Made by a program: the position numbers and the translations under genes | In this document: one piece after another, positions 11,891-25,270 of the stretch | Layout: each line of letters begins with the position of its first letter | Position numbering within the stretch: the stretch's first letter is position 1 | The notes under the pieces: generated by a model | Seen by the model: the letters and a program-made list of their open reading frames with translations, nothing else | The model's database searches: none | What the model was told of the DNA's origin: nothing | Assembly: GCA_950106755.1 (NCBI GenBank) | Contig: OX467087.1 | Location: 6,886,047 to 6,950,046, forward strand | DNA length: 64,000 nucleotides | Reading direction: 5' to 3' | DNA from: Climacium dendroides | Taxonomy: Eukaryota; Streptophyta; Bryopsida; Hypnales; Climaciaceae

Positions 11891-12166
11891 AGGTAGGTGC
11901 ACCCCAAACTTTCACTTTTTGCTACTAAGCCTATTTTCTATTATTAGACTGATTAAATTTTCATATGTTCTTGTTGGCAAGTGAAAGGAGGTTTCAATGC
12001 ACCAGAGAACATGACATTTGGATACTGTATGCAAAAGTTATTAAGGAACAAAGTTTGGTTTTAGAAGCATTTAATTCTTCCACATAGGTACATAACTGAT
12101 TTTGGAGATGTACATATAATATAGATGGCGGTTTAAGGTCAGTGGCACATTTGGGTGTACCTACCT
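11891..12166. mobile_element. MITE-like element, AGGTRGGT family, copy b
   Basis: 276 bp with ends AGGTAGGTGCACCC and the complement of AGGTAGGTACACCC, flanked by TA on both sides (11889-11890 and 12167-12168). TA target duplications suggest a Tc1/mariner-type (Stowaway-like) origin, although the terminal sequence is not the common Stowaway consensus. Copies a and c are homologous. No reading frame of note. Confidence 0.7.
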
Positions 12167-12168
12167 TA

Positions 12169-13646
12169 GCACAAAAATGGATCAAGCAGTTTTGTTTTCA
12201 ATTGGTGTGGGTATTTTAGGTGCCCCCTTCAATGGCTTCAACCTTCAAGACAGGGATTGTAGTTTTCATATTGTGTAGAAATCTATGTGGCTTGGAGAAT
12301 GTAGTTGCTAGTGTGAACAACGGAGTTACATAGTACAATGTGACCTAATATTGGAGGTTGGATAGGCCTTGGAATTCTAGGGCCAATGACACCCCCTACA
12401 CACTTACATGCACTTCCCAAGTAGACACTTGAATCACCTAGAGAAGACAAATTCCTTGACTTGAACATATAGACACTTAAATCATGATGTTCTTAAAATG
12501 GTATTTAGAATTTTTCACCTTCAAAAATAAATTTTTTCTATATTTCTCTCATTTTCGTGTGTAGGATTATAAATGAAATCAATAATCTTAATTCATAATG
12601 CTCATAGGAAAAGATCGTGGAAAAGATCCCGTGGAAAAGATTGAAATTTTTCTTTATTTCTTGTATTTTTTTAATATCCAATTGGTGTAGCTTTGTGAGT
12701 TACAAGTCATAAGTTAACCCTAGTACAATTTGGAAAGGATAAGATAGCCAACCCATCATGATAAGTGAAGAGTGCATGGTGCTTGGTATATTAAGATTGA
12801 AGACTAAATTTCCAACATATATTAGAGGTTGTGGTAGTTATTATGGTTGTTGTAACAACAAGGTTATAATTACAAATGGAACTAAACAATACCTTGGAGC
12901 TCAAGGTAGATCATCATAAAAAAAATTTGAAAGTCATTGAAAATACTTGGATTAGATAAAATAAATTTGATATCAATACTTGAATATGGCATCTTAATTG
13001 TCAGCTTTGATCTATACTGACATGTAGGTATAACTATGACATTACAACAAAAGATTCAAATAAGTTTCAAATTGCTACAATGGACAATTGCAATTATGTT
13101 CCATTAGGTCAATATAGAATAAGTTTTTAGTGCACTTTGAGCATCCTTTAATGTATTAACAAAGCATCAATTTTCAAAAAATTTATCAAAATATTAAATT
13201 AAAAACTATTTAAAAATTCAATATTTCACTTCTATATTCATGCATTCAAACCGAAAATTTTAATTTACTAAAACAAATTTTCATAAAGATCTATAATCTT
13301 AAAATCTCTCATTAAATAATATCTTATCCAATAAATGACAAAAGAATTTAATTTTATATTTGAGTTTTCTTTGTAAATCCACATCTCACACAAAACTGCA
13401 TCTAAAAGTTAAGAATTTATGTTATTTGAATATCGATAAAAAAATTCATCAAAACAAACATTCCAAAAAATCATAATTTATATTTATATTAAATAATATA
13501 TTTTGTAAAATGGTATTGTATACTTATATAATTTTTATTTTAATAATAATAATTATTATTATTAAATAAAAAATAAATTTAAAATATCATTTAAAATTAT
13601 ATTATTTTTAATTACATATTTTATTGAAGTATATCTATAAAACTAG
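12169..13646. other. Unassigned AT-rich DNA
   Basis: Strongly AT-rich, especially 13440-13620. No supported gene, RNA or element end. Confidence 0.5.
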
Positions 13647-13874
13647 TACATCACAAAGTTTAAATCCTATGGTTTGTCAACAATTATCATGTGGTTATTG
13701 TTGTTTCATGGGTTTGCACGTTAATTACAATTTATTGCATCATTGTGATACATTACTTCACAATGCAGTTTAATGCATTGATGCGATAAATTGTAATTAA
13801 CGTGCAAACTCATGAAACAATGATAACCACATGAAAACTGTTGACAAACCGTAGGATTTAAACTTTGTGATGTA
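13647..13874. mobile_element. Fold-back (long terminal inverted repeat) element
   Basis: Two arms of about 100 bp (13647-13745 and about 13776-13874) are near-perfect reverse complements, sharing ACATCACAAAGTTTAAATCC, GGTTTGTCAACA, CATGTGGTTAT and TTTGCACGTTAATTACAATT. The central 30 bp contains a further small inverted repeat, CATTGTGA...TCACAATG (13741-13765). The transcript would be almost entirely double-stranded. No clear target duplication: the flanks read TAGTA and TAGTG if the TIR begins at CATCAC. Probably a MITE. Confidence 0.8.
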
Positions 13875-16279
13875 GTGCATTAGTCTTTCACTAAATGGTT
13901 TTGTTAAATTTTTCTTAATTTCAAAAGAAATCTCAACAAAGGATATGGAATGCTATCTACAGTTAGATTATTTTGTTTTGCAAAATAACATTTCCATTGA
14001 AAATTAGTGCACAATACCATGCAGATTTCCTAGAACTTTCAAACATTTTAAAATATTAATTTCTATACAATTCACAACGGTATCCATAATTTAAGATATT
14101 ATAATCAAATTACTTTGGATACAAATGCAACATTGATACTAAGAGAGGAGATAAAATGTTCCAAACTCACTTGTGGGTTGTCTCATTTGGTAAATGAAGG
14201 ATCATGTGTTAATATAATGAACAAACACTTAATATTACGTCAATTTTTGGAACATATGACTTCAACTCTAAGTGATCTTGTTTATGGTATAAATGGTCAA
14301 CTATATACTTTTAGTCTCGTAAAGCCTCTTTGAGAGATAGCCATGAAAATATAAGGGTACCTAGTCTAGTTATATTTGCAATCATAAACAAACCATTATA
14401 TTTTTTGTAATTTTAGAATGACCATTGTTGACATGAATGTAGTCCATTTTGGATATCAAATCATTTATAATACAAAATGCATTCAAACAAACTTTTATTT
14501 AATAAACAAAGCATTTGAAATCAAAGTCTATAAATTAACAAATGGGACCCCCCCCAAAATAGAGGATTTACCTAATTAAATATGGCATCTATTGTTAGTG
14601 AATAAAAATGAATTGTCCAATATTTACTTTGTGAAATATTTGTTTTAATGACAATTCAATCCATAATTTTCACCTTATTTGATAGAAATGCTCATATTAC
14701 TTTGCAGAAGTTTTGTGTACTTAGAGTGAGCCTAGATCTATTATGTCTCGCTTCCAAAAACATTTGTATCAAATATTCATTAAAATTAATAATTCTAGTT
14801 ATACTTCCTCATGACAATTATCATTTTGAGTGCACATTGACAATATATCACTTGTCAAAATGAAGTTCTACCCCTCCAACCATGGTAGAACCTTTGGAAC
14901 TTAAAAAAAATGTGGAACTAGTTTATTATGTATAAAAGAAGAATCAAGAAATATATGTATAAATATAAATGAATCATTCAATACAAATAATAAAGTTTGA
15001 GCATTGCAATGAGCACTTGCTAATTTTGTACCTAATAGAATTGCACTACGGGCCATTGAAATTCTTTTAGAAATGACAATATGAAAAATTAGTAGAACAT
15101 CAAAAGTAAAGTGTTACCAAATATTTAAGTAAATTATTTTCCCTTTCTCCTAATCATGTACAAAAATTGTCTCATAAAAGTAATACTAATTAACTTTTAA
15201 AATTTGTATTTTTGTGAAATTGACAAAATTAAAAAACATAATAATAATTGGTCACTTTTTCTAACTTAAAGTCCATTTATTGGTCAATCAATTACATTTC
15301 AAAAAAATATATTTTTTGGCCCCTTTGGTAATGTAAAGAAAATGCACTTTGAGTATATGTGCAAGATAATGATTTCACAATTGTAAAAACATCTCTTCGT
15401 TAGTGTGTAAATCTTAGAAGATGACTTCAAATCAAAAATTTGAGTTTTAAGTGTGCTTTAACACTTCAAATAGTACAAAAATCTACAAAATAAAACAATA
15501 ATCATTTATATTAGTAGTCTAGTCTATAAGCTATTTACAAATCTTGGGGTCTTTTGGATAATTATATATTGTAAAAGATATAGTGGCTCTCAAAAGTATT
15601 CATACACTTTAAAAATTGTCATAATTAATTGAAAAATTATATTTTTTTTCAACAATTTTTTGACATATAGAAGTACAAATAATATAATTGTATAAAATAA
15701 TTTTTCAAAAACTTCATACAAATTTAGACATTTTTGAATTAATGAACTGAAATTTATTGGTGCAAATGAACTGTTAATTCAAGTACAAAATCTTTAAGAT
15801 TCTTTGTAAGTGGAATGAGAATTCTTTGGGGGAGTTTATAGTAATTTTTTATTGAATGAATTATTATTAACTGAAAAGTGATCCACCAAATAATTACGCT
15901 TTGTAGAATGCACTCCAAAAATTTCCAAACAAGGACCCTTCCTTCTAGTGTGCTAAACAAGTGATCTAATTTGAAAGGAATTGATGGGAGCATTATAAGA
16001 AAACTTGAGAGGATTTTTCCACAGTTCTCATAATCTAGTCTCTACACTAAATGGTGAAATTAGATTGTAAGAATGATGAGGTTGCCTTACCCAATAAAGT
16101 TACTTTACAAGCCATCACTTCCAACAAATTCTTCTACAAATACTTTCATTTGTACATACGGAAATTTCTGAGTCCCAATTACAACAAGACCTAATTCAAA
16201 AGTAATGCATTCTTATATAATAACAATTCTTATATACCATCAAATGTTGAGAAATTAGTGAAAGGCAATCTAATTTCGT
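13875..16279. other. Unassigned AT-rich DNA
   Basis: AT-rich sequence with short frames only. I recognise no domain, RNA gene or repeat boundary here. Confidence 0.5.
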
Positions 16280-16523
16280 AAAGCCCGGTCAACCAGTGTG
16301 CAATGCATTTTGAGGGGCCTTCACATCCGTGAGATCACTAGTGTGATCTCATAGGGCTAACCTTACGGGATTGGACTCACGGGGTTAGCCCTGTGAGGAA
16401 TGTTAACCGGGCTTTATGACGGGAAAGGCCCTCTTCGTCGGGCCTCTCGTAAAAAGGCGCCCTTGACATCAGTCGGGCTACGCCCTCCCTCCTACTCGGG
16501 CGCCTTTTTACGAGAGGCCCGAC
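16280..16523. repeat. Cluster of stacked palindromes
   Basis: Four inverted repeats lie within 244 bp: 16280-16293 with 16402-16415 (AAAGCCCGGTYAAC, 13 of 14); 16330-16351 (9-bp arms, TGAGATCAC); 16353-16362 with 16383-16392 (AGGGCTAACC, perfect 10 bp); and 16437-16462 with 16498-16523 (perfect 26-bp arms around a 35-bp loop, rich in GGGCC and GGCGCC). The second and third nest inside the first. GC content is well above the AT-rich flanks. It is a fold-back element or a structured RNA source; I cannot tell which. Confidence 0.8.
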
Positions 16524-17360
16524 TCATCGGGCCTCTTCCTTTACACCATTTAGTATTGTCTAGTACAAGAGCCTATTTCCATTGGGCATCTGGAGCTCCT
16601 GGAAACGAAGGTGTGTGTGTATGGAAGAACATGGACTCTCCACGCGGGGCAACTTATTTCAATTAGGCAAGCACTTGAGCAACGCACCTTCTGGGTTCTC
16701 CAACGTAGCTTCCACATTCCCAAACACAACTTCCAGATTTCTTGGTGCAACTTCCAAATTGTAGTATCACGATTGCAAATGTGGTAAAAAATAAAATGTA
16801 GTAAGATTTTTGTCTTCTTCCTGAATTTAAGTCCCTCTAGCCACCCATCCTCAATCTCCAACTCTCCCCGCCGTGGAGAAAAACAAGGATGGGAGGCTAG
16901 AGGAGGGGGGTGAAGTTCTCCCCACAATGCAAAGCACTCTTGCTTTTGCTTTTTTGCTTTCAATTGTAGGAGCTCCAATGCGTCAATGGAAAAACCGCTC
17001 TTACTTACTAAAGAGAGCTTAAGCCTTAGCAATGATTGGTATCTAATCCATTTGCTGTTTGGGGAAAAGTTTTCGGAGTGCTGAAGCCGCATCATGCGAT
17101 GTACTTCTCCAAAGAATCAGCCATAATTTCTGTCCCAAAGAGTTTCCATTTAAAAGTTTTTATGAAACCAATGATTATATAAAAAAAAGGAAAAAATAGA
17201 AAAGATGAGCATCAATAGCGCCAACGGTAACCGTTCCATGGAAATAAGTTAATTACAGTAAACAGCCACACTAATTTGCTCGGAACAACTCACTGGTATA
17301 ATAATCAGACAGTAAGTACAATGTAGGGCTCTTCTTGTGATTAGCAATGACTCACTATTA
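16524..17360. other. Unassigned DNA
   Basis: Mixed composition. A frame on the minus strand (16550-17095) is open but matches no family I know and shows no coding bias that I can see. Nothing else supported. Confidence 0.45.
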
Positions 17361-17711
17361 AGGTGGGTATCCCCAACGAAACCTAAAACCGCCACTTTGG
17401 GCTGGGCTCCTGTGCCTAATTGCTATTATTAGAGTGGTGCAATTTTCATTCCTTTTTCTTCTTCTTGTTGGCAACTGAAAGGAGGTTTTCCAACACCACA
17501 TTTTGTCTGTTTTTTTTTCTAAAAAAAACACAAAAAACACAAACATAAAAAAAAAAAAACCACATTTGGACACCGTATGCAAAAGGTGGGGAGGAAGTGT
17601 TTTCATTGGTAGATGTTCTGAAATCATTCTTTCCCGTATGTACTTGTTGGTTTTGGAGATGTACACAGAGTGAAGATGGCGGTTTTAGGTTTAGGGCGGT
17701 CGTACCCACCT
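17361..17711. mobile_element. MITE-like element, AGGTRGGT family, copy c
   Basis: 351 bp with inverted ends AGGTGGGTA and its complement at the right, followed inward on both sides by CCTAAAACCGCCA. It aligns with copies a and b through CTATTATTAGA, AACTGAAAGGAGG, CACATTTGGA and GGTTTTGGAGATGTACAC. It is longer because of an inserted A/T-rich tract at about 17500-17560. TA flanks the left end; the right flank is CC, so the target duplication is decayed or the end has changed. Confidence 0.7.
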
Positions 17712-20100
17712 CCCAAAGTAGGCTTATCCGAATTCGCTTAGGCTACTTGCTAATATTGTCCTCCCCAGCATCTGCCTGAGATTAATAATAAGATTGGCAG
17801 GACAGTGCAAACAATTCTGAACAGCGTGACAGAGCCCTTCCAACGAGGCTTTCCTCCGAATACCGGAAAAGGCCCCATTTTAAAAAACTTAAAAAAGAAA
17901 GAGAAAAAGAAAAAGAAAAAGAAAGTAGTATTAGAATGTGCAGGGAATTAGTAGACTAACTAATTGCTATCTATCTATCGATGTCAGGATAATTCCAAAA
18001 TGGAATTTTACATAGGTCACGAATAACTGACTGACTGAGGAGATTTCAACAAATGGGCACTTTCAATCCAAAAATTCCACTGTTGGGTTTTCAAAGCCAG
18101 GGTCAAAAAGAAAAAAACAGAAAAGAAAAGGGTGCTTTTCGCCTACGAAATAAAATAAACTTTTTCTTTGGCTTTCTTTCTTGAAACACTTGGATAATTT
18201 TCATTGCAGGAGAAACAGTACATAGAGACCAAGGGACCACGTGCACAGCAATTGTTTTGTTTTTATAAAATAAATAAATAAATAAAATGGCCAACGTTCG
18301 CTGTACTGTTATGCTTACAGTGAATTTTCTTTCATTTGTGACCCAGAGAAAAAAGAAAAAGAAAGAAAAATAGAAAAAGAAAAAAGTTTCTGTTTTTTTC
18401 CCCTCTTTAATCCTTGAGGAACTAAACAAAACAAAAAACAATATCAACGTAGTCAATCTCATTTTGTAGGAACAAGAAAGAATAGTCCATACCCTTAAAG
18501 TAATGGACATTGCAAGTATGAGGGGCATTTTGAAAGTCAAACATAAATTTTTATATAGTTTTTGATTCTAAATGTTTTAAATTTGAATTGAAAAATGTAG
18601 CTTTAATAATCTATTTTTAAAAATTCTTTTTATTTTTAAAAATGATTCAAATTACATTTTTTATGCTACTTGAAGGAAGCATTGTTAAAATACACCATTT
18701 TTGAACTTTTTCTATCAAATTTTTTTTGGTGTGAGCTCAAGGAGTACCCTTCAATTTTCTTAAGAATTTCATATTATTCAAGAATTTCTGCAATTACTAT
18801 GATTTTCACAAAGAAACAATTCTAATTAATCATAAAAATTCATCGTATTTTTTAATTATAAAAGTTTGAAAATAAATTTAAATATATTACTATATTATAA
18901 AAATCTCAACATTTTAAAATGAGTATTTTAATATAGAAAACTAAACAAGTTTGACCAATGGAAAGTTGATTTGTCCTTTAAGGGTTATACATTATAGTTC
19001 ATGAATAATATATTGAAAACCAATTTTTCTAACATGGTGTGATATTTAACTCCTAAAGTGCAAAGTATCCAAAAGAGGATGATGGATGGAATGTTTTTTT
19101 TATCCATTTGGAGTTGTCATTTCATGATTTCATCCATTCAATTTTTTGTAGTGTACATTATTTTATTATAAAAGATTTGATAATTCACATGCTCAAGTAT
19201 TTCGAGAATTTTAGAATTGAAGTAATATATGACTTTCTAGCTTCAAAAGTATTCTAAAGAATTTTTTTTATTGAGTTAGTGAAAATTCAATTTAATTTAA
19301 ATAAAACTTAATTAGAAATTTTCATTTCAAACTTATTACTTTAAAAAATCATCAAAATAATATATTTAAACTTTATCTGTAATAAAATTTTGAAATATTA
19401 ATTATTTCTGGTTTACTTTTATCATATAAAATTATTAGTGATACTTTGGGCATATCTAATTGTTTAGATGCTTATCAATAGATAAGTTTTATTCAAACAT
19501 TTCCTTATCAAATTTAACTACTACTTTGTAATGAATCTTTGAAAATCATAAAATCTTGAGAAAACCCTTGACCTTTACGGATTAAATCCTTCATGCTTGA
19601 ATCCTTTCCTTCATTTTTGTATAATTTTTCTTATATCTTTGTGAATATGTATTAGTTACCTTAATTTCATCAAATTCACAATATAAGAAAGTTTTAAGTT
19701 AAAAAAAATCAAGCATTGGTTTGAATGAATGAGAAGTTTTGTGATAAAAAAACCCTTTTATCATATGTTGGGGTTAGATTCATTACACCCCATATGAAAT
19801 TGTTTCTTCTTTTGGTTTTCCTTCAATTAACTCGGTTTAGAATTTTTGGAAGTTTATTATATAGGATTCAGAATATTTCATGACCTTTAGCATGGTTGAG
19901 AATATTCTATGATCTTTAGTAGATCACAACTTTATTGGTATTCATTGGCTTTGGCTTTATGGATTTTCTAGACAATTAAGATTATTTTTATTAATATTTT
20001 TCTACTATTCAATAACGCCTCATTAGAATTTTTGAAATTTTCATTAGATGCCATATTTAATTCCATCTTAAATTATATTTTTACAAATTTGATTCTACAA
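17712..20100. other. Unassigned AT-rich DNA
   Basis: Long A/G-rich tracts near 17885-17930 and 18350-18390, then strongly AT-rich sequence. No supported gene or element. Confidence 0.5.
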
Positions 20101-23100
20101 TAGGGTGTTCATCATCCGAATCGTGTACGTTAGATCGCTATGGGGTTAAGAGATAACTTGCTAGAAAGGAAAATATAAACTACCACTAGAGAACATGTAT
20201 AGAGTTCTTGTTCCAAAATGTAGAAGAATTGTACCGAGAAAGCTCCTTTGATATCTAATTTTGGTACATAGGTGGTAAGTTCTGAAGTTGGAATTATGTT
20301 TGGGCCTCTTTATGTAAAGAGGAAAATGTAACACATGTCGTCTGTCATCCAATTCCAACATCTACAAGCCCCTTCCATTCACATCAATCACCCACCCACT
20401 ACCACCACAATCTTAGCAACCTTATAGCATCCTGACAATGCACTTGGAGAGGGGACATGTCACTGTGTGGTTTTGTTGAAGGGTGGTACCCACTCTTTAC
20501 CATCGTTGGGAGTCCCAACAAACTTTGAAAACACCGCAGAAAATTCATTTCTTGTCGGAATGTCTTGATTCTACTTGCGAATGGCTTTTCTCCAACTTCT
20601 CCAACTTCTCTGAAAACTCTGAAAAACTCTGGAAAAAAATCCTTTAGTTGACAAATAGCTTCTCCAAGGTACCGAGATAGCAAACCTGCTTGGCAATGCT
20701 AATGGGCAGGCTTCCCTTAAATAGGATCACGCTCTGCGAGAAGGCCAATTTGGTGACGGAGGCGGTTCTCAGCCGGGTTCTCGGGAAAGAAGCAGCGCTG
20801 TTCGCACCCACGCACATGATCCCTGTGGCTGCGTTTCCTGGGGCGCCCAGTTTCCCATTTCCGTTCGAGTAAAACTTTAAAAAAGTGAAATCGATTAGGA
20901 CTAGCCTCAGTCTGGGAAAGGTGCCGTGATCGCCTTCAGTTCCATCCAGTGGCGTACGTGTTTATATTTACAAAGAAAGCTGATCTGGTTAGTCAGAAGA
21001 TCACCTCCAAAAGAAACCCGCCACGCCACCATTTGAGTCAAAACTAAAAATGAAAATCAATAAAAACTCTGCCAAAAACACCAGCATGCAGTCATGTGGG
21101 ACTGTGGGAGGAGGCTGGCCACTGAGAAGCAGGAAGCTGAAATTCGGGGAAATTAGAGTGTTTCTAATAAAGTGCACTGCAAGGCTGGTGGTAAGGAGAC
21201 GCAAATCCAAAGGCAGGCTCCAGAGATAACGGAGGAAGTCAAGCAGGGAGAAAGGACGCCGAGTAAGAGGAATCTAAGTTAAACGGATGCTGCAGCAAGC
21301 ACTCTAGCGGACGAGCTCAGCTCCGCTCAGCATACCGGTAAGTTAATCAACCGGATGACTGACTTGCCGGGAGTCAAATGTGGGAGGGCCCAAACAATCG
21401 CCCGGCTTGACCCGCCCGGCCGTTGAGTGGTTCCCAAAAAAACACCAGGCAAAAAAAGGGTGCTGTGTGTGCCCCCCATAAAAAAAAACCACTGACTCGC
21501 AAAAGGCTTGACTATTTATCCGGCCTCGTACCGGATCCACCCTTGCACATTCAAGATTCCTTGCCATTTGAATGCAAAGGCATGACAGGAGGGCAGGACT
21601 GTACGTTTGGTTGGCATCTGGGGTACCGTGAAATTATAGAACTGCCCTCCCTGCAAGCGCATTTCCTATTATTCGCTTCCAGTGTCAAAAGTTTCCAAGC
21701 GAACTGAAAAAACGTCAAAAAGGGGGAGTGGAAAAACGCCACGGGTAAATTTATCCGTCCACAGCAACCTAGCTTGCACTACAGTGCGGCCTTGCACATG
21801 CAATGAGCCGGCACAGATCGATCAGTAAGGACCTTGTTGGAATCCAATGCTCAATTGCGCGCATCCATTTCCTGATACTGTTTCACACGCTAACAGTCCA
21901 GATCGAGACGGAAGGCTTTTGGAGCTGCGTCGTACGACTTGGCATGGGGAAGTATCCCTGATGAATCAAAAGGAATCTAATTAAGACACTGGCCGTGTTT
22001 TGCAAAGTTGAGCTGTAGTGGAATAAGTGAGAGTCCGGTCGTACGCCAGTGAATCTTTGTCTTCACATTCATTGGCATAAGTGTCCTCGCAAGTGACCAC
22101 AAGAAGACTCACAACTGATCTAATTGAGACCCTCAATGGGTCATAATTCTCTAGTCTTAATTTGCAAACCATGCTTCCACTATTGATTGATTTGAGCATT
22201 ATTGTTGCTTTGCTTTAATTGGTATGATTTTGCGCGAAAAAAACTTCTAATTGGCACTGTTCTCAAAATTAAGGCGCCATGCCACTGCTACTCAAAAATG
22301 TAATGTGATATTTCGGACGCAAGTTATTCATCCCCCAATTACACAATTGCCATGTGAAAGTGCAAACTGAAGGCCTCTGTTCTCATCTGGGCAGTACTTA
22401 GTCTTAAGAATGGACTTACTTCAGGACTGATGGGTTCGATGAGACCACAACGGCCAAGTGCAAGCCGATGCATGGTGAACAACTGAATGACAGCAGCTCT
22501 TCAAAAGCGAACCAGGAGCTAGATGACAAGCTCGTTTGTTGAAAGAGGAATTCATGAGTTAGAGAAGCATGATTGCGTTTGCAACTTGCACTGCCAAGAA
22601 AGCTGTAAATTCAAGGACTCCTCAGTGTTAAGATATGTCCCTTGTAAATGGACATTGTGTTGATGGATTTGATTCAATATTGAGCACATGGATGGAATAA
22701 ACCGAAGCTAGCAGGTAGAAGAGATGGGTGCAAAGCTTTCTTCGAAAGGGACAATGACCAAAATACCAAATAGCTCAAATGATCGACTTGCTTACAGCAC
22801 TTCCCTGGGCTGCAGGACGTCGTCTACCGAGCACACACGTAGTGAGTTGGTGGACGTACATGTTACATTAGATGAAAACGTTGCAGATTGGTTCCGACGT
22901 CTCGGATGGTTCCTGAGTTGTTGACCATCTATGAGTACGTCAAACATTTAATAAAATCTGTCATACAGTACGTACTGTAGTAAATTTGTCATCGGCATAC
23001 AAAGTGAAAATCCTCCAAGAGTTGTGCGATAGTGGCGGAAATTAGGAGTCTTCAGGACCAAATGACTATGGACTTTCTACTAATATAAGAAAAAACGATC

Positions 23101-24500
23101 TCTTCTAGTAGACCATTAAGCAGCACAAAAGGTCAATGGACATCAAGGAAGCAAAGCTCCCTCTACCTTTCAAAGTGAACCGCGTGAAATCAGTAAGAGA
23201 CCACCGTAAAAAGTGAATTTGTGATTGGTGTACCTGCATCGAGCCAGTGGATGGAAAAATATATTAACTACAGAAGTAGAGGAAAGGCAGAAATGCTTGA
23301 AAAACGACTTAAAATCCACAAATACGTCAGAGAGAGCACATGAGACGACATGAGAGTGGAGCAATGACCAAGAAATTTAAGAACGACTATGGTACAAGTG
23401 GAGGGAATCAAAATCTAGCACATCATTCCTTGTTTTTTTGTGGTTTTCTTGTGGCGTCGGAACATCAGCTCTCAACCTTTCGTTCTACCAGTCTTGCTCT
23501 ACCTTGCACAAACGAGAGCGCAACAGGCAATAAGCGAAAAAAACCCTGTACTACCTTAAAAGCTTCCCTGCACCCCAGCCTGTATTTTGAACCATGACCG
23601 TGGCAACTCTCATAAATGAAAACTCCCAAATTCTGCAATAGCAGGTGCGCTTCACATGATCTTCCTCAAGTTGGGTAGAAACCCCTGCATCTAGATTCAT
23701 TAGTACGTGCAATAGTAAAAGAAAAATCAACCCTTTTAATTAATTTATATCAGCAGGAAAGCCCCACGCACATCTTCAGTTTGTGAATAAGTTAGTAGCA
23801 GCTGCCATTTTACATAAAATCCTATTGTAGACCAGTTGCTGCATTCTTAGGCTTCAGTAATCGTACAAGTTCGGCAGATTAACTGAAGTACTTCGGCCGA
23901 TTCCCAGGCAGTCTCCATATCCCCCCCAAGCTTAAAAAATTTGACACTTGTCATTGGCTGTTTGATGAAACTCACCTGCTCTCAGAGGGAAAGTTTTGAA
24001 ACTCCATTAATTAGAAGAAAATTCCATACTCCCTGTATTCATTGTAGCATAACCCTTGGAAAGCTTTGGTTTTGCATGGAGACAAATTTACTACGTGACA
24101 ATAAGACCATACTCGAGAAGATTCTTGATAATTCGACACACAGACGTTCAACTATTTGAGAACTGAATGGAATTTAGGGACCAAAACGTTCCGCAAAGTT
24201 CTATTATAACGGTAAATGTGCGAGCTTGAATGAGACGTACTTTGGACGAAATTGGAGCAAACAGGGAATCCGTTATGGGACCCTTGTTATCACAAAAAGA
24301 CTGCATCAATCCTTTAAAGCCTGGATCCTTCCTAAAAAAATTGCAGAATTTTCCTAAAATCTCAGTACACATGTATTACTGCGGCAGAGCCTGTTGCAAT
24401 GTCACCAAAAAGGCTTCCTCGAGCTATATGCTTTTATTGAGAGGATGTTTGGATGTTTTATTAGTGTTTAGCAAGAACAAATGAATGGAAAATTGTACAG
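20101..24500. other. Unassigned low-repeat DNA of moderate GC
   Basis: Composition is closer to balanced than the flanks and I see no repeated units, so this may be low-copy DNA. Open frames up to about 94 codons (for example 20399-20683 minus) show no recognisable domain or consistent splice signals. Diverged exons cannot be excluded by reading alone. Confidence 0.4.
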
Positions 24501-25267
24501 ATGAAGCCTTGACAGATGAAATTGTGACACAGTTTGCATTAATATGAGAGATTTAATTATCTCAATTTCAAAATGAAAAATTATCTTTTAAAGATTCAAA
24601 CATCAATTTGGATAAATGAGAAACTATTTGAACAAAACATTATCCTAAATTACTTAGTTCATCATTCAGAATATGAACTTTGGAGCACTTAGGGTTCAAT
24701 TAATGAAATATGTTGGGCTCTACTTGCATTTCAAGAGCTCAACTGTCCTGAAAGTCTGTTTCAGGTAGCCAACCAAGAGCAATAGAAACATAGTAGAAAT
24801 TGTAATTTCAGTGAGATGAAGTCATGCACCATTTTCTCATTTCAAGTTGGCAATTGATGCGTTTAAGGTAGCAGGAATTTCAGCATGAGGATGTTCTCAT
24901 AAATATGGCGATCCCACTTCCTTGTCCGATTAGAGACCTCACAACACAAGTGGAAGGAATGTTAAATTAAGGTAGGCATACCCTTCTGCAGCACTATCCT
25001 TTAGAAATAACTAAATTAGTGGTGTTCAAAGCCAATCCAATGACCCAATTTCAACAAATTATTATTTTTAAGTGAACATTAATTTCTAGAAGTAACCAAC
25101 AAGAGACAAAAAGTTCTTTGAGGCAACCAATTTGAACTCAACTCCTATGACCTTCAATTTGAAAATTTGCAATTTGTTTGCACAATCTCTAAAAACTCTC
25201 AAACTAATTGCATTCACTTCCACTTTCATTTGCTAAAATCTTAGTGTGATTATTTCCCAAAATTCTG
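24501..25267. other. Unassigned AT-rich DNA
   Basis: AT-rich spacer before the TIR element at 25271. I see nothing in it. Confidence 0.5.
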
Positions 25268-25270
25268 TTA

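Noticed and set aside
18103..18540. Phe/Ser-rich 145-codon minus-strand ORF
   Set aside because: Translation of A/G-rich tracts; no domain or splice context.
20399..24484. Host gene exons in the moderate-GC region
   Set aside because: Frames are under 100 codons, with no recognisable domain or consistent splice chain.
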